Shown piece by piece: positions 1-7,301 of a stretch of 16,471 nucleotides of DNA. Numbering within the stretch: position 1 is the first letter of the stretch; every line of letters begins with the position of its first letter. Below the pieces are notes generated by a model, which saw only the letters and a program-made list of their open reading frames with translations, did no database searches and was not told the DNA's origin. Source of the stretch: Thermoplasmata archaeon. GTDB taxonomy: Archaea > Thermoplasmatota > Thermoplasmata > Thermoplasmatales > Thermoplasmataceae. The stretch is taken from the NCBI GenBank assembly GCA_021826835.1, contig JAKAYH010000013.1, positions 1-16,471 on the forward strand. The letters are read 5' to 3'. A program made the translations under genes and the position numbers.

Positions 1-2
1 GA

Positions 3-203
3 TGGAGGGAGATGATTCTAAGATTCATGAATGACCCCATTGCGTACCTGAGGGAATACTTCAGGAGAAGCAACTCTGAATCCGGATTCTCTGCGGACAA
101 GAGATCGACAGGGCACATGATATTCCAGAGGAGGAAAGACCGTATTGAAACATCTGGATTCGCCAAAGGACTGCTTCACAACCTGATGCTTATGAACGGA
201 TAG
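3..203 (+). CDS. Transposase, C-terminal fragment (DDE type)
   Basis: The reading frame is open from the window edge (it reads W-R-E before the first Met at 12) and stops with TAG at 201-203, so this is the 3' end of a longer gene. The fragment contains RRSNSESGFSADKR, which matches the pattern around the last catalytic acidic residue of IS4/IS5-type (DDE_Tnp_1) transposases, R-S-x-x-E-S-x-F-S-x-x-K-R. It ends with a K-x-L-x-H-N-L-like segment also usual in that superfamily. The exact IS family cannot be named from this piece. It would catalyse cut-and-paste movement of the element. Confidence 0.8.
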   Translation, partial: WREMILRFMNDPIAYLREYFRRSNSESGFSADKRSTGHMIFQRRKDRIETSGFAKGLLHNLMLMNG

Positions 204-224
204 AGACACTTATGTCCCAGAGTC
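121..224 (+). repeat. Left arm of a perfect 104-bp terminal inverted repeat
   Basis: Base-by-base reading shows this block is the exact reverse complement of 16368-16471. It covers the last 27 codons and stop of the transposase plus the IS terminus. The match runs up to the right edge of the window and is therefore probably longer. No mismatch was found, which suggests recent or gene-converted copies. Confidence 0.95.
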
Positions 225-353
225 GTTACTATTCATTACGTTTAAATAGGATATCCAGAAAAGTCTTACTAACAGTTTTTTGTCAGCGTTTATCAAAGGT
301 GTGTTACGAGAAAATTTTACAGAGGTAAGATCCTAAAAAGTTTCATACATATG

Positions 354-1571
354 TTATTTATAAATCAGGATTTCCTCTGTAATGGAGGTATATTTATCAA
401 TTTCATCTCTATACTTTTCCACTATTTCCTCAGGAGAATACCCATGTAAAAGCATTTTCCTGACATCTTTGTTTCCGGCGACTCTGTCAAAGTATGATTC
501 AAATAGTGTGAATTCATCAGGATAGAGATCTAAAAGCTCTCTCAATATAGCCAAGGAAAGCTCGAAGGGTCTAAATGAATTTCTATCCTTAACGAATATA
601 TAAAGACCCGAACATACTTCTCCAGAATATTTCGAAAACATAGGCTTAAACTTTACTTCCAAAAATTGGACAGAGGAATAGTTGAATTCCTCCATCACTT
701 TCTTAAGTTTTACCCCATTTATCCACGGTGCGCCAATTACTTGGAAAGGTTTGGTTGTACCTCTCCCTTCGGATACGTTTGTTCCTTCAAACATAACCAT
801 ACCAGGATAGACAGCGGCAGTATCAAGTGTTGGGATATTTGGGGATGGCATTATCCATGGAAGTTCAGTTCTATCATACCACATATCTCTTTTCCAATTT
901 TTCATTTTTATGAGACTTAGGAGCGTTTTTTCCTTGTTGTAGAATCTATTGAAATATAGTGCAATTTCTCCAAGTGTTAATGAGTGTCTTATGGGTACCT
1001 GCACAGCACCTATAAAAGAAAATAACTGCTTTTGCAACAGTGGGCCCTCCGGACTCCTTCCAGTAATTGGGTTTGGACGATCAAGAATTATGAAATCCTG
1101 ATCGATTTTCCCAGATATTTCCATGGAATAAATCATCGTTGCAATATATGTATAAATTCTGCAGCCTACATCCTGAAGATCGTATACAATCGTGTCAAAA
1201 TTTTCCATGAGGTCTTTTGGCGGGTATTTCGAATTGTCTCTTTTAGAATCCATTGTCCTCATCAAAAGATCTATGTTATCATCTGCCATTTTCTTCATTT
1301 TTTTGGGTTTTCGATAAAGGCTTTTAATGGTTACCTGCAAATCCTCATCGAAATAAGGGTCTATTATTTCACCAGCCTGGTGTTCTGAGAAGTAACCATG
1401 TTCCGGACTAAGGAGAGTAAGTTTTTTAATACTTTTTATTGATTTCATTATCTCAAGTGTTGAAAGGAGATTCGAGGATCTGGACATGTTGCTTGTTATA
1501 AGCCCGACTCTCGTTCCCTTTAGTTTGGGTGCAAGCTCATTGTGCACTTGATCTAGACCAATTATCGTCAT
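354..1571 (-). CDS. namZ: Exo-beta-N-acetylmuramidase NamZ (DUF1343/YbbC, GH171)
   Basis: The 405-residue protein carries the full run of DUF1343 motifs: SPEHG at 55-59, YDLQDVG at 130-136, LDRPNP at 163-168, PSPNIPT at 242-248 and EGTNVSEGRGT at 262-272. Enzymes of this family (YbbC, renamed NamZ) release N-acetylmuramic acid from the non-reducing end of peptidoglycan fragments. Length is normal for the family. No signal peptide is visible, so it should act in the cytosol, whereas the Bacillus enzyme is secreted. The ATG at 1571 is supported by a GAGGT Shine-Dalgarno at 1580-1584 with an 8-base spacer. It lies 75 bases behind the NlpC/P60 gene on the same strand and is probably co-transcribed. 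This is the canonical one of two paralogues in the window. Confidence 0.92.
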   Translation of the reverse strand: MTIIGLDQVHNELAPKLKGTRVGLITSNMSRSSNLLSTLEIMKSIKSIKKLTLLSPEHGYFSEHQAGEIIDPYFDEDLQVTIKSLYRKPKKMKKMADDNIDLLMRTMDSKRDNSKYPPKDLMENFDTIVYDLQDVGCRIYTYIATMIYSMEISGKIDQDFIILDRPNPITGRSPEGPLLQKQLFSFIGAVQVPIRHSLTLGEIALYFNRFYNKEKTLLSLIKMKNWKRDMWYDRTELPWIMPSPNIPTLDTAAVYPGMVMFEGTNVSEGRGTTKPFQVIGAPWINGVKLKKVMEEFNYSSVQFLEVKFKPMFSKYSGEVCSGLYIFVKDRNSFRPFELSLAILRELLDLYPDEFTLFESYFDRVAGNKDVRKMLLHGYSPEEIVEKYRDEIDKYTSITEEILIYK

Positions 1572-1646
1572 ATTTCAAAACCTCATTGCTCATATCAGCA
1601 TGGTATCTAAATTTGAGTACGTCTGCTATTTCTGAAATGCTAGATT

Positions 1647-2354
1647 TTAAAAAGAACTAGGCAAACTTTGTTGAATACTTCCTATTTTCTCAAATATATC
1701 CAACAAATTTTTAGAATAACTACTGCCGTCAAATAGGTTATCAAAAGATACACTCGCCATGTGACCATTAGCGTGTATTATGTTCCCTCCGCCAAGATAT
1801 AATGCAACATGCCCTTTAAAGAAAATTAAGTCTCCAACTTTCGCATTTTCAAAACCATCCACTGTTTTTGTAAAATCTCTCTGCTGATCCGAATTTCTTG
1901 GCAGTTCCCAGCCAACGAAGCGATAAAGACGCTGAACAAATCCCGAACAATCAAAACCGAAATCGGATGTGCCTCCCCATAGATAGGGCACTCCGATGAA
2001 TTTCATGGCTAATTCTGTGATAGAAAATCGATAATCGTTTATTTTGGTGATCTTATGCTCAGGAATATTGTGCTTTGATACATCCTCGTCACTAAGGAGT
2101 GAACCAAATGGGAGCTTCACATCCTCGGCATCAAAGAATGATTTGAGTTTATACTTCCTTTTATCCCCTTCCACAATTAGGTAAGTTTTGATAAATCCAG
2201 TTATACCGTCCTTAGATCTTATTTTTGTGTATTCTCCAAAGTTTTCAATTACGCGAAATTCTTCGCCGAAAATTACCTGTGAATCACGTTCTGATTCGAA
2301 TTTTGGTTCTTTCCGTATATCAGCTACGCCTATCCTGATGTAAGACACAGCCAC
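1647..2354 (-). CDS. NlpC/P60 cysteine endopeptidase with N-terminal SH3-like domain (YkfC-like)
   Basis: Residues about 5-65 form a bacterial-SH3-like region (VADIRKEP, then GFIKTYLI). Residues about 112-230 are an NlpC/P60 papain-fold domain: PYLWGG, then FDCSGF with Cys136, GHVALYLG with His182, and His194 in HANGH. The 12-residue spacing between the two His residues agrees with the Cys-His-His triad of Bacillus YkfC. YkfC hydrolyses the bond between gamma-D-Glu and the diamino acid in free muropeptides, so the likely role is trimming peptides freed from MurNAc. No signal peptide is seen, so the site is cytosolic. The start is GTG at 2354; a second in-frame GTG lies two codons on. At 235 residues it is shorter than YkfC (about 300). 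It probably leads an operon with namZ. Confidence 0.87.
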   Translation of the reverse strand: MAVSYIRIGVADIRKEPKFESERDSQVIFGEEFRVIENFGEYTKIRSKDGITGFIKTYLIVEGDKRKYKLKSFFDAEDVKLPFGSLLSDEDVSKHNIPEHKITKINDYRFSITELAMKFIGVPYLWGGTSDFGFDCSGFVQRLYRFVGWELPRNSDQQRDFTKTVDGFENAKVGDLIFFKGHVALYLGGGNIIHANGHMASVSFDNLFDGSSYSKNLLDIFEKIGSIQQSLPSSF

Positions 2355-2357
2355 TAA

Positions 2358-2372
2358 TATTCTAATAGAATA
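2358..2372. promoter_or_regulatory. Perfect inverted repeat before the NlpC gene, possible operator
   Basis: TATTCT-AAT-AGAATA is a perfect 6+3+6 inverted repeat four bases before the GTG of the minus-strand NlpC/P60 gene, in the divergent NlpC/CocE promoter region. It would overlap the likely transcription start, where a bound regulator would block initiation. AT-rich palindromes arise by chance, so this is only a candidate. Confidence 0.3.
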
Positions 2373-2482
2373 AGAAATTATTGAACTAGGGTTACCGGAC
2401 TACTTTTAAAAATACATCTGAAAGGAGTACATTGATTAATAAGTCGAAATAAATTAAGGTATTGAACAATATTGGTGGTCAA

Positions 2483-4120
2483 ATGATACAATACGACGTT
2501 CGGGTGCCCATGAGCGATGGTGTTGAACTATCGTGCGATATATATTCTATAGAAGCTGCCTCAAGATTACCTGTTGTTCTTTTGAGAACACCTTATGGGA
2601 AGGGGAGTGATGAAATTCAAGACACTGCTCTCAGGTTCAACTCATTTGGTTATAATTTCGTTTCATGTGACGTCAGGGGAAGAGGTGACTCCGATGGCAA
2701 ATTTATCCCATACTTCAACGAGTCTAGAGATGGATTTGACCTTGTCGAGTGGCTTTCCTCCCAATATTTTTCTGATGGAAATATTATAACGTACGGTGCT
2801 TCTTATGCTGCGCGTATTCAGTGGCTTACTGCCCTTACACATCCACCACATCTAAAGGCTATGATCAGTATAGTTTCGCCATCAGACCCTTTTGTGGAAG
2901 ATCCAACTGGATACCCTTCTCCTATGACACTACAGTGGCTCTTTTCAATATCCGGGGCAACCATGCAAAACGGAAGACTTGTAAAATGGGGCGATGTTTT
3001 CCGAAAACTTCCTTTAATCGATCTACCCATGTATACGGGTCGCTCTATTCCATTTTGGAAGGAGTATTTTATTAATCCTCCGGGAAGTAAATTCTGGGAT
3101 CCGCTCTTTTATCAGAAAAAATTAGAACAATTGGATGTTCCAGTGATGCATATATCTGGTTGGTATGATGATGAACAGATCGGAACTTTTATCAATTACA
3201 TGAGAATGAAAAATATGGCTGCCACTGAATTTGCGCAGGAACACCAAGCAATGATAATTGGGCCTTGGCCGCATAAAGTGAATACATTTACAAGATTAGG
3301 CAGACTTGACTTTGGGCCAGATTCGATAATCGATCTTGTAAAATTGGAGTCCCAGTGGATAAAGTCCATTCTTGAAGATCGCGAAACGAAACAGGATCGT
3401 GTTCGCGTGTTTATGATGGGCTCAAATAAATGGATGAAGTATAATGATTGGCCAATTCCAGATTCATTTCAATCTTATTTTTATTTAAACTCAAATGGAC
3501 ATGCAAATTCCAGTTCTGGTGACGGTATACTTACCTCCGAACCTGTTTTACAAAGTTCCCACTCCTCAACATTTGATGAGTTCTTATACGACCCGGCTTA
3601 TCCTGTTCCTTTCATTACCGAAGATAGTTTCTCACAAATTGGAGGACCTGATGACTATTCAGAGATTGAAAAAAGGAACGACGTACTCGTATATTCTTCC
3701 CATAGACTCACGAGCCCCATTAGACTTGCAGGTGAAGTAAAGGCAGAGCTATACGTCTCGACAACTGCCCCAGATACAGATTTTACAGTAAAATTAGTTG
3801 ATGTATGGCCAGACAAGTATTCCCTTCGCCTCACAGACGGAATAATTAGAATGAAGTACAGAAATGGCTTTAATCATGAGGATTACGTCTCACCAGGAAA
3901 GATCATCAGAATAAACGTCGACCTATGGAATACGTGTATTGAGATCCCCGAAGATCATACAATTAGAATTGAGATTTCATCAAGCGCATTTCCAAAGTAC
4001 TCGAGAAATCAAAACATAATCGGAAATCAGGCTCTCACGGATAAATTAGTACCTGCAACGCAAAGGGTTTATCATGATTCTGAGCATCCTTCGAAACTAA
4101 TCTTAACTTCAATCAAATAG
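2483..4120 (+). CDS. CocE/NonD-family alpha/beta hydrolase (X-Pro dipeptidyl-peptidase S15-like)
   Basis: Numbered from the ATG at 2483 (545 residues), the protein has CDVRGRGDSDG at 62-72, the nucleophile in YGASYAAR (Ser107), GWYDD with Asp229, and GPWPHK with His264. These form the complete triad of the S15/CocE family. The C-terminal third holds the jelly-roll domain (around DTDFTVKLVDVWPD). Known members hydrolyse X-Pro peptides, cocaine-type esters or glutaryl-cephalosporin amides. In this setting a muropeptide amide or peptide bond is a reasonable but unproven substrate. I prefer ATG 2483, preceded by GGTGGT at 2474-2479 and followed at once by the conserved start of the fold. An in-frame TTG at 2462 would add seven residues. 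It is followed after 48 bases by nagZ and is divergent from the NlpC gene. No signal peptide is seen. Confidence 0.85.
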   Translation: MIQYDVRVPMSDGVELSCDIYSIEAASRLPVVLLRTPYGKGSDEIQDTALRFNSFGYNFVSCDVRGRGDSDGKFIPYFNESRDGFDLVEWLSSQYFSDGNIITYGASYAARIQWLTALTHPPHLKAMISIVSPSDPFVEDPTGYPSPMTLQWLFSISGATMQNGRLVKWGDVFRKLPLIDLPMYTGRSIPFWKEYFINPPGSKFWDPLFYQKKLEQLDVPVMHISGWYDDEQIGTFINYMRMKNMAATEFAQEHQAMIIGPWPHKVNTFTRLGRLDFGPDSIIDLVKLESQWIKSILEDRETKQDRVRVFMMGSNKWMKYNDWPIPDSFQSYFYLNSNGHANSSSGDGILTSEPVLQSSHSSTFDEFLYDPAYPVPFITEDSFSQIGGPDDYSEIEKRNDVLVYSSHRLTSPIRLAGEVKAELYVSTTAPDTDFTVKLVDVWPDKYSLRLTDGIIRMKYRNGFNHEDYVSPGKIIRINVDLWNTCIEIPEDHTIRIEISSSAFPKYSRNQNIIGNQALTDKLVPATQRVYHDSEHPSKLILTSIK

Positions 4121-4168
4121 TTCAAATTATAAGAATCAAAATTAATACTTTGTGAATATATCCATATA

Positions 4169-5572
4169 ATGAGGCCTGGCTTATTTATTCAATCTGGAAT
4201 ACGTGGAATGGAAAGAGAGGAAGCTCTCCGAAAGATTTCAGATCTTTTACCGTCATCAATCGTTTTGTTTAAGTCTGATTTCTCGTCTGTTACAGATCTT
4301 GAATCACTAATTAAGAAAATAAGACACATATATGTCATAGATCGTGGTGTTACGGAACCTGTCATTGCAGTTGACCAGGAAGGGGGGAATGTAGTAAGAT
4401 TACCCTGGCTGGATTATAATCCGAGCAATCTTTTCTTAGGGAAGCTTGATAATGTCAATTTTACGCGCTACGTTGGTGCTTTAACTGGACACCAACTTTC
4501 TGAGCTTGGAATAAAATGGAATCTTGCTCCGGTTCTAGATCTGCTGAACCCCTATAATCAGGTGATATTGGAAAGATCTTTTGGAACTGACATAATCAAG
4601 GTTTCTAAGCATGGTTCAGCTTACATAGAGGGATTGCAAAATCACGGTGTGCATGCAACAGCAAAACACTTCCCAGGTCATGGAGGAGTCATAGGTGATT
4701 CACACCTGTTGCTCCCAGAAGATAAAAGAAGTTATGAAACAATAATGAATGATGCTTATCCGTTTAGACAAGCAGTGTTGGTTGGAGTGCATTCTGTCAT
4801 GTTGTCGCATGTACTCTATTCTAGTATCGATTCTAATTACCCCGCGTCTATTTCCGGAAAAGTACATAACTTACTTAGAAACGATTTTAAATTTGACGGA
4901 TTGATGATTACAGATTCAATAGACATGAGAGCTCTTTCGGATAACTTTAACAAAGAAGAGATTGTCAAAAATACCCTATTTAATGGGATTGACGTAATTG
5001 AAAGCGGTGATTTAAACGGGTCTCTCGAGCTAGCAGATATAATATCAAACAGAGATCTTGGAAACGTACATGCTAAGATTGATAGAATATTGAAATTTAT
5101 TGAGAGCCCTATACATTCGCCCAGTAATCCCGGATCATACCTGATGAAGTCAGTTGAGCTGACGTTTCCTATTATCCGAAGAAACGTTGCATTAGATCCC
5201 TCATCAACGACATACCTTATTTTGTTGGATACTCCTTCCGAAAGTAACGTCGTTGAAAGTAATGATCAAATGGATAGCCTAAGCAAAGAAGTAAAAAAAT
5301 TAGATATTAAAATCAAAATTGTCCGTGGATTTGATAGTATAGATGCATCGGATCAAAAAAGTCAGTTCGTTTTCGTAGGAAGAAATGAACATCTAAAAAA
5401 CAGAATATGGAAAATCAATGAATTTTGTAAGGGAAAAAAATGTGCTTTCATATCTACTGGGGTAGATACAGATATAGGTATTGTAGATCCGTCTATTGGA
5501 TACATAAGCACATATTCTCAGAAACCTGCAACTATCTTAGGGTCCTTGATTAAACTTATTGGTTATTTTTAA
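4169..5572 (+). CDS. nagZ: Beta-N-acetylhexosaminidase NagZ (GH3)
   Basis: The 467-residue protein shows the GH3 NagZ signature. AVDQEGGNVVRL lies at 67-78, and KHFPGHGGVIGDSH spans 166-179 with the Asp177/His179 pair that serves as the unusual acid/base of NagZ. MITDSIDMRAL at 246-256 contains the nucleophile Asp249. NagZ removes terminal GlcNAc from GlcNAc-MurNAc and its peptides. After the barrel (to about 310) comes a C-terminal domain of about 150 residues, as in Gram-positive-type NagZ, but poorly conserved to my eye. There is no signal peptide or lipobox, so it should be cytosolic. It is probably co-transcribed with the CocE-type hydrolase 48 bases upstream. The start is ATG at 4169, and no strong Shine-Dalgarno is visible. 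Confidence 0.93.
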   Translation: MRPGLFIQSGIRGMEREEALRKISDLLPSSIVLFKSDFSSVTDLESLIKKIRHIYVIDRGVTEPVIAVDQEGGNVVRLPWLDYNPSNLFLGKLDNVNFTRYVGALTGHQLSELGIKWNLAPVLDLLNPYNQVILERSFGTDIIKVSKHGSAYIEGLQNHGVHATAKHFPGHGGVIGDSHLLLPEDKRSYETIMNDAYPFRQAVLVGVHSVMLSHVLYSSIDSNYPASISGKVHNLLRNDFKFDGLMITDSIDMRALSDNFNKEEIVKNTLFNGIDVIESGDLNGSLELADIISNRDLGNVHAKIDRILKFIESPIHSPSNPGSYLMKSVELTFPIIRRNVALDPSSTTYLILLDTPSESNVVESNDQMDSLSKEVKKLDIKIKIVRGFDSIDASDQKSQFVFVGRNEHLKNRIWKINEFCKGKKCAFISTGVDTDIGIVDPSIGYISTYSQKPATILGSLIKLIGYF

Positions 5573-5573
5573 T

Positions 5574-5597
5574 CTTTTGGTTCTTCAAGTTTTTTTG
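5574..5597 (+). terminator. T-rich probable terminator of nagZ
   Basis: Directly after the nagZ stop the plus strand is U-rich and ends in seven T at 5591-5597, with no clear hairpin. Archaeal RNA polymerases stop at such U-tracts. It is plausible but not distinctive in an AT-rich region. Confidence 0.35.
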
Positions 5598-5696
5598 CGA
5601 ATAAAATGTGAATCCCATGGATCGATTTGAGATCTTTAAGTGGATGGAGTAGAATGACAATTAAAACGTAGCTATAATTGTTTTGGGTGAATAATT

Positions 5697-5780
5697 ATGC
5701 TTCGTCAAAAAACTCTGCTACTGAAATTTATTATCATATTCTTTAATTCTTTATTCCTCTCCACAAATATTCGAGAATAA
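5697..5780 (+). CDS. Possible 27-residue hydrophobic peptide
   Basis: ATG at 5697 opens 27 codons ending in TAA at 5778-5780. The start is preceded by GGGTGA at 5685-5690 with a 6-base spacer, one of the best Shine-Dalgarno matches in the window, and by a TATA-like TATAAT about 20 bases earlier. The product has a basic N-terminus (MLRQK) followed by a hydrophobic core (LLLKFIIIFF), so it could insert in the membrane. I recognise no family. In such AT-rich sequence a hydrophobic ORF of this size can arise by chance; the ribosome site is the only real support. Confidence 0.22.
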   Translation: MLRQKTLLLKFIIIFFNSLFLSTNIRE

Positions 5781-6014
5781 ACCGCTAAAGCGTATATAAC
5801 ATTTAGCACTTATATTACAATTAGTTAAATTTTATTATACCGATCACATAAGATTATCCATTTTTTATACATTATTTAACATATCCATTTGAGTGTATTC
5901 CTTGTAGTATTTTCCTCAGATAAAAAAGATTTAAACATGCCAAGCATGAAATGGGTTAAATTCCCGCTACGCGCGTTTTTCAAATGTTTTGATCAGTTTA
6001 CGAATGAAATACAA

Positions 6015-7106
6015 TTAGTAAAGAATACAGTTTCTTCTACGTTCCATGAAATCTCTTCTCTCCGGATACCAGTCTTTCTTTATTTCCTCAATCATAGTAT
6101 CATTTTCAAGATAGTGCTTTATCTTTTTGGATCCATAAAGCTTTATCATGTGTGGAAAATCTATTAGATTTGGATCGATGTTATAAAGTACCTTCAAAGC
6201 AGAGATCGCTAGCTCTATGCTGTTGAATCGTTCCCTATTGAAAATATGAATAAAATATCCCTCAACTCTTTGATCTCTGAGCGAGTCAAACGCAGGAACG
6301 AACATAGTCTTTCTAAGAATGACTCCTTTGTTTTTTATTAATGGTATTTTGAATGATTTGACATATCCAAACTGTAGGAATGGATAAGGAGTTCCTCTTC
6401 CGACACTCGCCCTGGTTGCTTCCAGCAGAACTAACCCATTAAAATTGACCACTGAATCCATACACGAAAGGTTTAGGGACGGGGGAACGAAGAATTTCAT
6501 ATATTCGTCGTAGTACTTGTCTCTGGAGTATTCGGACATCGAAGAAACTTCTAAATCAGCGTTGATTGTTTGATTCATAAAGATCGCGATCTCACCAACA
6601 GTCATTCCGTATCTGAGTGGAATCTGCTCGGCACCAATGAAAGAAATATTTTCTTTTTCCATCATCGGGCCATCCACCTTGCTAGCCGTCAATGGAGCAG
6701 GTCTGTCGCAAACAATTACCTTTACACCCATTTCCCTAGACGCAACCAGAAGTTCTTTCAATATTGAAAGATGTGTATATGGTCTAGAACCAGAGTCCTG
6801 AAGATCATAAATTATTGCATCTATTCCTTCCAATTTTTCATGGGAAAATGGTTTTCTATTTTCTGAATATATCGACAGCACAGGTAACCCGTTGTAGGTC
6901 TCATCCGGTACGTCTTCTCCATTCTTTAGCGCATTATAGAACCCATGCTCTGGAGCGAATATCTCTTTTATTTTAGCACCCTTTCTCAGAAGCCAGTCTA
7001 TATTTTGCTCTAAATTACTAGTAACGCCTGTAGAGTTAGTTATGATGGAAATGTTTTCTTTAAGGTACTCTTTTTTAAGGTTCTCAAGACCAAGTCTAAA
7101 TGTCAT
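6015..7106 (-). CDS. Divergent NamZ-like protein (DUF1343), second paralogue
   Basis: The 363-residue protein keeps the DUF1343 fold pattern: APEHGF at 51-56, IYDLQDSGSRPYTH at 99-112, CDRPAP at 133-138 and GMTVGEIA at 167-174. The later motifs have drifted. The usual PSPNxPT is PPSLNLS (208-214), and EGTNxSEGRGT is EATRASVGRGT (229-239), so the Asn and the second Glu of that motif are replaced. It is also about 40 residues shorter than the paralogue at 354-1571. It could act on another muramyl substrate, such as a peptide-bearing or modified sugar, or have lost activity. No signal peptide is seen. A TATA-like box about 25 bases before ATG 7106, with no Shine-Dalgarno, points to a leaderless transcript. 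Confidence 0.82.
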   Translation of the reverse strand: MTFRLGLENLKKEYLKENISIITNSTGVTSNLEQNIDWLLRKGAKIKEIFAPEHGFYNALKNGEDVPDETYNGLPVLSIYSENRKPFSHEKLEGIDAIIYDLQDSGSRPYTHLSILKELLVASREMGVKVIVCDRPAPLTASKVDGPMMEKENISFIGAEQIPLRYGMTVGEIAIFMNQTINADLEVSSMSEYSRDKYYDEYMKFFVPPSLNLSCMDSVVNFNGLVLLEATRASVGRGTPYPFLQFGYVKSFKIPLIKNKGVILRKTMFVPAFDSLRDQRVEGYFIHIFNRERFNSIELAISALKVLYNIDPNLIDFPHMIKLYGSKKIKHYLENDTMIEEIKKDWYPERRDFMERRRNCILY

Positions 7107-7124
7107 AATAAGTTAGTGTTATCC

Positions 7125-7137
7125 CCTATTTTTATCT
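7125..7137 (-). promoter_or_regulatory. TATA-like box of the second NamZ gene
   Basis: On the minus strand this reads AGATAAAAATAGG, centred about 25 bases before the ATG at 7106. That is the spacing expected for a leaderless archaeal promoter. No Shine-Dalgarno lies in between, which agrees with leaderless initiation. Confidence 0.5.
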
Positions 7138-7157
7138 AAGTATGCAGGCTTGAAGAG

Positions 7158-7178
7158 CGAGTTATATCTTACTCGAGT
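7158..7178. promoter_or_regulatory. Inverted repeat in the NamZ2/GNAT divergent promoter region
   Basis: CGAGT-N8-ACTCG (7158-7175) overlaps a second palindrome, ACTCGAGT (7171-7178). It sits upstream of the TATA box of the minus-strand NamZ paralogue, where an activator could bind. The arms are short, so confidence is low. Confidence 0.25.
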
Positions 7179-7272
7179 AATTCGTTTTGCTGAACCTAAA
7201 AGTGCCCTTTCTTGGTAATGGCAGACGCTTGTTGACTGCAAAACTAGACTGTACGAAAATCTAGAGGAAAAC

Positions 7273-7299
7273 GAATTATAGAGAGTAACTATCATTACT
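7273..7299 (+). promoter_or_regulatory. TATA-like box and start-site inverted repeat of the GNAT gene
   Basis: GAATTATA at 7273-7280 lies about 25 bases before ATG 7302 and fits a leaderless promoter. Between it and the start codon, AGTAA-N6-TTACT (7284-7299) forms an inverted repeat over the probable transcription start, a position suited to a repressor. The repeat differs in sequence from the one before the NlpC gene. Confidence 0.35.
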
Positions 7300-7301
7300 G
7301 T

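Larger units (their letters stand above)
1..224 (+). mobile_element. 3' end of an insertion sequence, left border
   Basis: This stretch holds the end of a DDE transposase gene followed by about 20 bases of IS terminus. Bases 121-224 recur exactly, inverted, at 16368-16471, and the two copies diverge just after GAGTC at 224. That divergence places the IS boundary at or within a few bases of 224. The terminal sequence reads GACTCTGGGACATAAGTGTC inward from the end. The rest of the element lies outside the window, so neither its other terminus nor a target-site duplication can be checked. Confidence 0.85.
5573..6014. other. AT-rich convergent intergenic region
   Basis: This gap lies between the 3' ends of nagZ and the second NamZ gene. 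It is very AT-rich and has a T-tract just after nagZ and one small ORF with a good ribosome site at 5697. I see no repeats of note, no tRNA and no recognisable gene remnant. A frame reading across 5889-6167 runs antisense into the NamZ paralogue and is not a gene. Confidence 0.6.

Noticed and set aside
1032..1388. Plus-strand frame of 118 codons
   Set aside because: It lies fully antisense within namZ, whose motifs are clear on the minus strand, so it is a shadow frame.
5889..6167. Plus-strand frame of 92 codons
   Set aside because: It overlaps the 3' end of the well-supported NamZ paralogue in antisense, has no ribosome site and no recognisable features.
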